Origin: Halanaerobium sp041694515
GTDB taxonomy: Bacteria; Bacillota; Halanaerobiia; Halanaerobiales; Halanaerobiaceae
Direction: 5' to 3'
Length of the DNA stretch: 64,000 nt
Assembly (NCBI GenBank): GCA_041694515.1
Contig: JASMSZ010000054.1
Location: 11,199-75,198, forward strand
Both the position numbers and the translations under genes were made by a program. This document shows positions 62,399 to 64,000 of this stretch, in pieces (the stretch's first letter is position 1; each line of letters begins with the position of its first letter). Under the pieces are notes generated by a model. It was given only the letters and a program-made list of their open reading frames with translations. It searched no databases and was not told the origin of the DNA.

Positions 62399-62628
62399 TA
62401 ATTTTCACATCCTCCTGTATTTACTATTACTTTATGTGCCATTCCTCTACCAAGTGCAATTCTATTATCTCCAATTCCCACAATTAAGGAGCCGCCAGAA
62501 CTTCTGTGAATCTTAACTGATTTGCCACTTACAAATCCCATATCTGTCAGTTTAGCTCTTGCTGTTCTCCCACCAATAATCTCTGTGATACAGGCTGTCT
62601 CACCCGGTCTTAACATTGCTAAAGGCAT
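62398..62628 (-). CDS. feoA: FeoA, small SH3-like partner of FeoB
   Basis: A 76-residue protein: LAMLRPGETACITEIIGG, KLTDMGFVSGKSVKI and DNRIALGRGMAHKVIV, typical FeoA SH3-like domain. GAGG lies 10 bases before the ATG at 62628; the GTG one codon earlier is less likely. It ends in NTGGCEN. Coupled to feoB. Confidence 0.92.
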   Translation of the reverse strand: MPLAMLRPGETACITEIIGGRTARAKLTDMGFVSGKSVKIHRSSGGSLIVGIGDNRIALGRGMAHKVIVNTGGCEN

Positions 62629-62633
62629 CACCT

Positions 62634-63311
62634 TTAAACCTCCTTTACCAGAATCTCTTCCGCTTCATCCTGGCGTAAACTCAAACTATAACCTCTAACC
62701 TTAACTTCAATCGGATCTCCCATTGGTGCCCTGCCTTTAACTTCCACTCTGGCACCTCTATTTAAACCCATATCCATCAATTTTCTTTTTAAACGACCCT
62801 TAGACTCAATCCTAAGCACTTCCCCCTTTGACCCAACACTCATGCTAGCTAACATCAATTCTTTAGCTGCCATTTTTTCTTCCTCCTCGTTCTCCATAAA
62901 TTTAAAAGCACAACTCTGTTCTTCTATATAATTATTTTTGATTAGATAATCAACCATTTTTTCGAAACTTTCCTGACTTAAGACATGTTCAATACTGCAG
63001 GCATCCTGATCAGCAGTCTTCGCTTCAACTCCAAGAGTTTTGTGTAAAAAAAGATATAAAATCTGATGTTTACAGTTTACTTTTTCTGCTGCCTGCACAC
63101 CAATTTGAGTTAATTTAATCGGTCCATATTTCTGCTGTGTAATCAGCCCCTGCTCATTTAATTTTTTTAAACCCTGATTAACAGAAGAAGCTGCAATCCC
63201 CAGCGAATTTGCAATATCTGTTACCCGGGCCGAGCCATTTTCTTTAATTAAATTGAAAATAGCTTCCAGATAATCTTCCATTGATTCTGACAAAGTAATT
63301 TTAGCTTCCAA
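62634..63311 (-). CDS. DtxR/MntR-family metal-dependent repressor with FeoA-like domain
   Basis: A 225-residue regulator: N-terminal winged helix (ESMEDYLEAIFNLIKENGSARVTDIANSLGIAASSVNQGLKKL, core VTDIANSLGIAASSV), metal-binding dimerisation domain (HQILYLFLHKTLGVE, IEHVLSQESFEKM) and a C-terminal FeoA-like SH3 domain (KRKLMDMGLNRGARVEVKG). It begins with TTG at 63311, GGGGG 7 bases upstream. The palindrome at 63327-63344 sits at its promoter, so it probably represses itself and feoAB when Fe2+ (or Mn2+) is plentiful. Confidence 0.93.
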   Translation of the reverse strand: MEAKITLSESMEDYLEAIFNLIKENGSARVTDIANSLGIAASSVNQGLKKLNEQGLITQQKYGPIKLTQIGVQAAEKVNCKHQILYLFLHKTLGVEAKTADQDACSIEHVLSQESFEKMVDYLIKNNYIEEQSCAFKFMENEEEEKMAAKELMLASMSVGSKGEVLRIESKGRLKRKLMDMGLNRGARVEVKGRAPMGDPIEVKVRGYSLSLRQDEAEEILVKEV

Positions 63312-63326
63312 AGTAATTCCCCCAAC

Positions 63327-63344
63327 TTTTAGGTTAACCTAAAA
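63327..63344. promoter_or_regulatory. DtxR-type operator at the feo promoter
   Basis: TTTTAGGTTAACCTAAAA is a perfect 18-bp palindrome resembling DtxR/IdeR boxes (TTAGGTTAGCCTAA). It lies directly downstream of the -10 TATAAT (63352-63347, minus strand), over the transcription start. Confidence 0.85.
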
Positions 63345-63516
63345 TCATTATAAAAAAATAATTTATTTCAGTATTTAATTGAAAACAATTCTCAACTTCA
63401 ATTAAAATTATATATAACTATCTTGTTTTTGTCAAGATATTTTTTTAAAAAATTGTTTATCAAGCCTGTTATAATAACAATTAGTAATCATTATTAATAA
63501 GATTTAGCTCTTTATT

Positions 63517-64000
63517 TTATAAATTCATCAAAATCTCTCTGGCCTGCATAAATTTTGCATCTTCTCTATCATGAGAAACTAAAATAGTTGTGACTCCGAC
63601 TTTTTTAATGATTTCATTTAACTCTCGTCTAATCTTGTCCTTCAACTCGGCATCCAGATTGCTAAATGGTTCATCTAAGAGCAGAAGTTCTGGTCCCGGA
63701 GCTAAAGTTCTAGCCAGAGCAATCCGCTGCTGCTGTCCACCAGATAATTGATGGGGATAGCGTTTTTCGAAACCTTCTAAATTTACCAGTTTTAGAAGTT
63801 TTTTGACCCGGGCTTTTCTCCTATCTTTACTTAAATGATCGATTCCAAAAGCAATATTTTTTTCCACACTCAAATGGGGAAAAAGGGCATAATCCTGAAA
63901 AACCATTCCCACTTCTCTTTTTTCTGCTGCTCTAAATTTATGGTCTCCAGCTACAGTCTGACCTGCAATTGAAATTTTTCCACTGTCAGGTATTTCCAGA
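63517..64000 (-). CDS. ABC transporter ATPase (iron/polyamine/thiamine type), N-terminus cut by window edge
   Basis: The reading frame continues off the right edge; in the window it includes LEIPDSGKISIAGQTVAGDH upstream of the Q-loop, then VGMVFQDYALFPHLSV, HQLSGGQQQRIALARTLA (signature), LLLLDEPFSNLD (Walker B) and ILVSHDREDAKF (H-loop). The Walker A would be beyond the edge. It resembles FbpC/PotA-like ATPases but stops only about 12 residues after the H-loop (AREILMNL), so the C-terminal TOBE domain and even the usual DRIxVM segment are missing. It may be a short ThiQ-like form or truncated. Confidence 0.88.
   Translation of the reverse strand, partial: LEIPDSGKISIAGQTVAGDHKFRAAEKREVGMVFQDYALFPHLSVEKNIAFGIDHLSKDRRKARVKKLLKLVNLEGFEKRYPHQLSGGQQQRIALARTLAPGPELLLLDEPFSNLDAELKDKIRRELNEIIKKVGVTTILVSHDREDAKFMQAREILMNL

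Noticed and set aside
1..64000. CRISPR array, tRNA or rRNA genes, prophage
   Set aside because: No regularly spaced repeats, cloverleaf-like sequences, rRNA stretches or phage genes were seen by eye.

Overview
The window is a low-GC chromosomal segment of an anaerobic, fermentative, Gram-type-uncertain Firmicute. Gene content and protein style (acidic, Glu-rich proteins, NhaC antiporter, oxygen-sensitive enzymes such as a Ni-CO dehydrogenase and a class III ribonucleotide reductase) fit the halophilic order Halanaerobiales, e.g. a Halanaerobium relative. This assignment is an inference from content; no rRNA or other marker is present. Nearly everything is on the minus strand; only the P1 peptidase and the LytS/LytR/CstA block are on plus. 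I see no tRNA, rRNA, CRISPR array or intact insertion sequence.

Layout. 1-4.4 kb: a sugar ABC operon (binding protein, two permeases, LacI repressor, then the start of an MFS gene) behind a consensus promoter with two LacI-type operators. 4.4-9.2 kb: cooF-cooS-cooC plus an FAD/NAD oxidoreductase, a CO-oxidising electron-transfer module. 9.3-9.9 kb: a reverse-transcriptase remnant and a 44-residue gene with its own promoter, folded leader and terminator. 9.9-15.1 kb: TrmO, the nickel-pincer cofactor genes larE, larB and larC (larC is split by a -1 frameshift at a run of nine A), and a YgiQ radical SAM protein. 15.4-23.2 kb: NhaC antiporter, secreted 5'-nucleotidase, P1 peptidase, PhoU, threonine aldolase, AzlCD. 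23.3-27.9 kb: a peptide-type ABC operon led by a class I amidotransferase-like hydrolase. 27.9-31.6 kb: two XdhC-type proteins, a ModE-like regulator, a MocA-like cytidylyltransferase and a cytoplasmic alpha-amylase. 31.9-34.8 kb: a cold-shock protein and a FIST-GGDEF diguanylate cyclase.

35.0-40.0 kb holds the most striking locus: a class III (anaerobic) ribonucleotide reductase under a cobalamin riboswitch. Its large subunit is interrupted by a 450-residue intein and lacks the C-terminal glycyl-radical segment, which is instead encoded as a separate 42-residue protein downstream of the activase gene nrdG. The B12 control makes sense if the cell also has a B12-dependent class II enzyme elsewhere (inference).

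40.0-46.1 kb: a muropeptide uptake and recycling operon (binding protein, DppB, DppC, NlpC/P60 endopeptidase, dipeptide epimerase). 46.2-53.5 kb: CorA, a giant tandem DUF445 protein and a Znu-type metal ABC transporter in one run. 53.6-53.8 kb: a dense cluster of DnaA boxes not next to dnaA. 53.7-59.9 kb: an HD-GYP protein and a LytS/LytR/CstA (pyruvate-type) sensing and uptake unit, bounded on both sides by palindromic GGTACC-type repeats. 60.1-63.4 kb: a ferrous iron operon (DtxR-family regulator, FeoA, FeoB, FeoB-associated Cys-rich protein) with a palindromic operator at its promoter. The right edge cuts an ABC ATPase gene.
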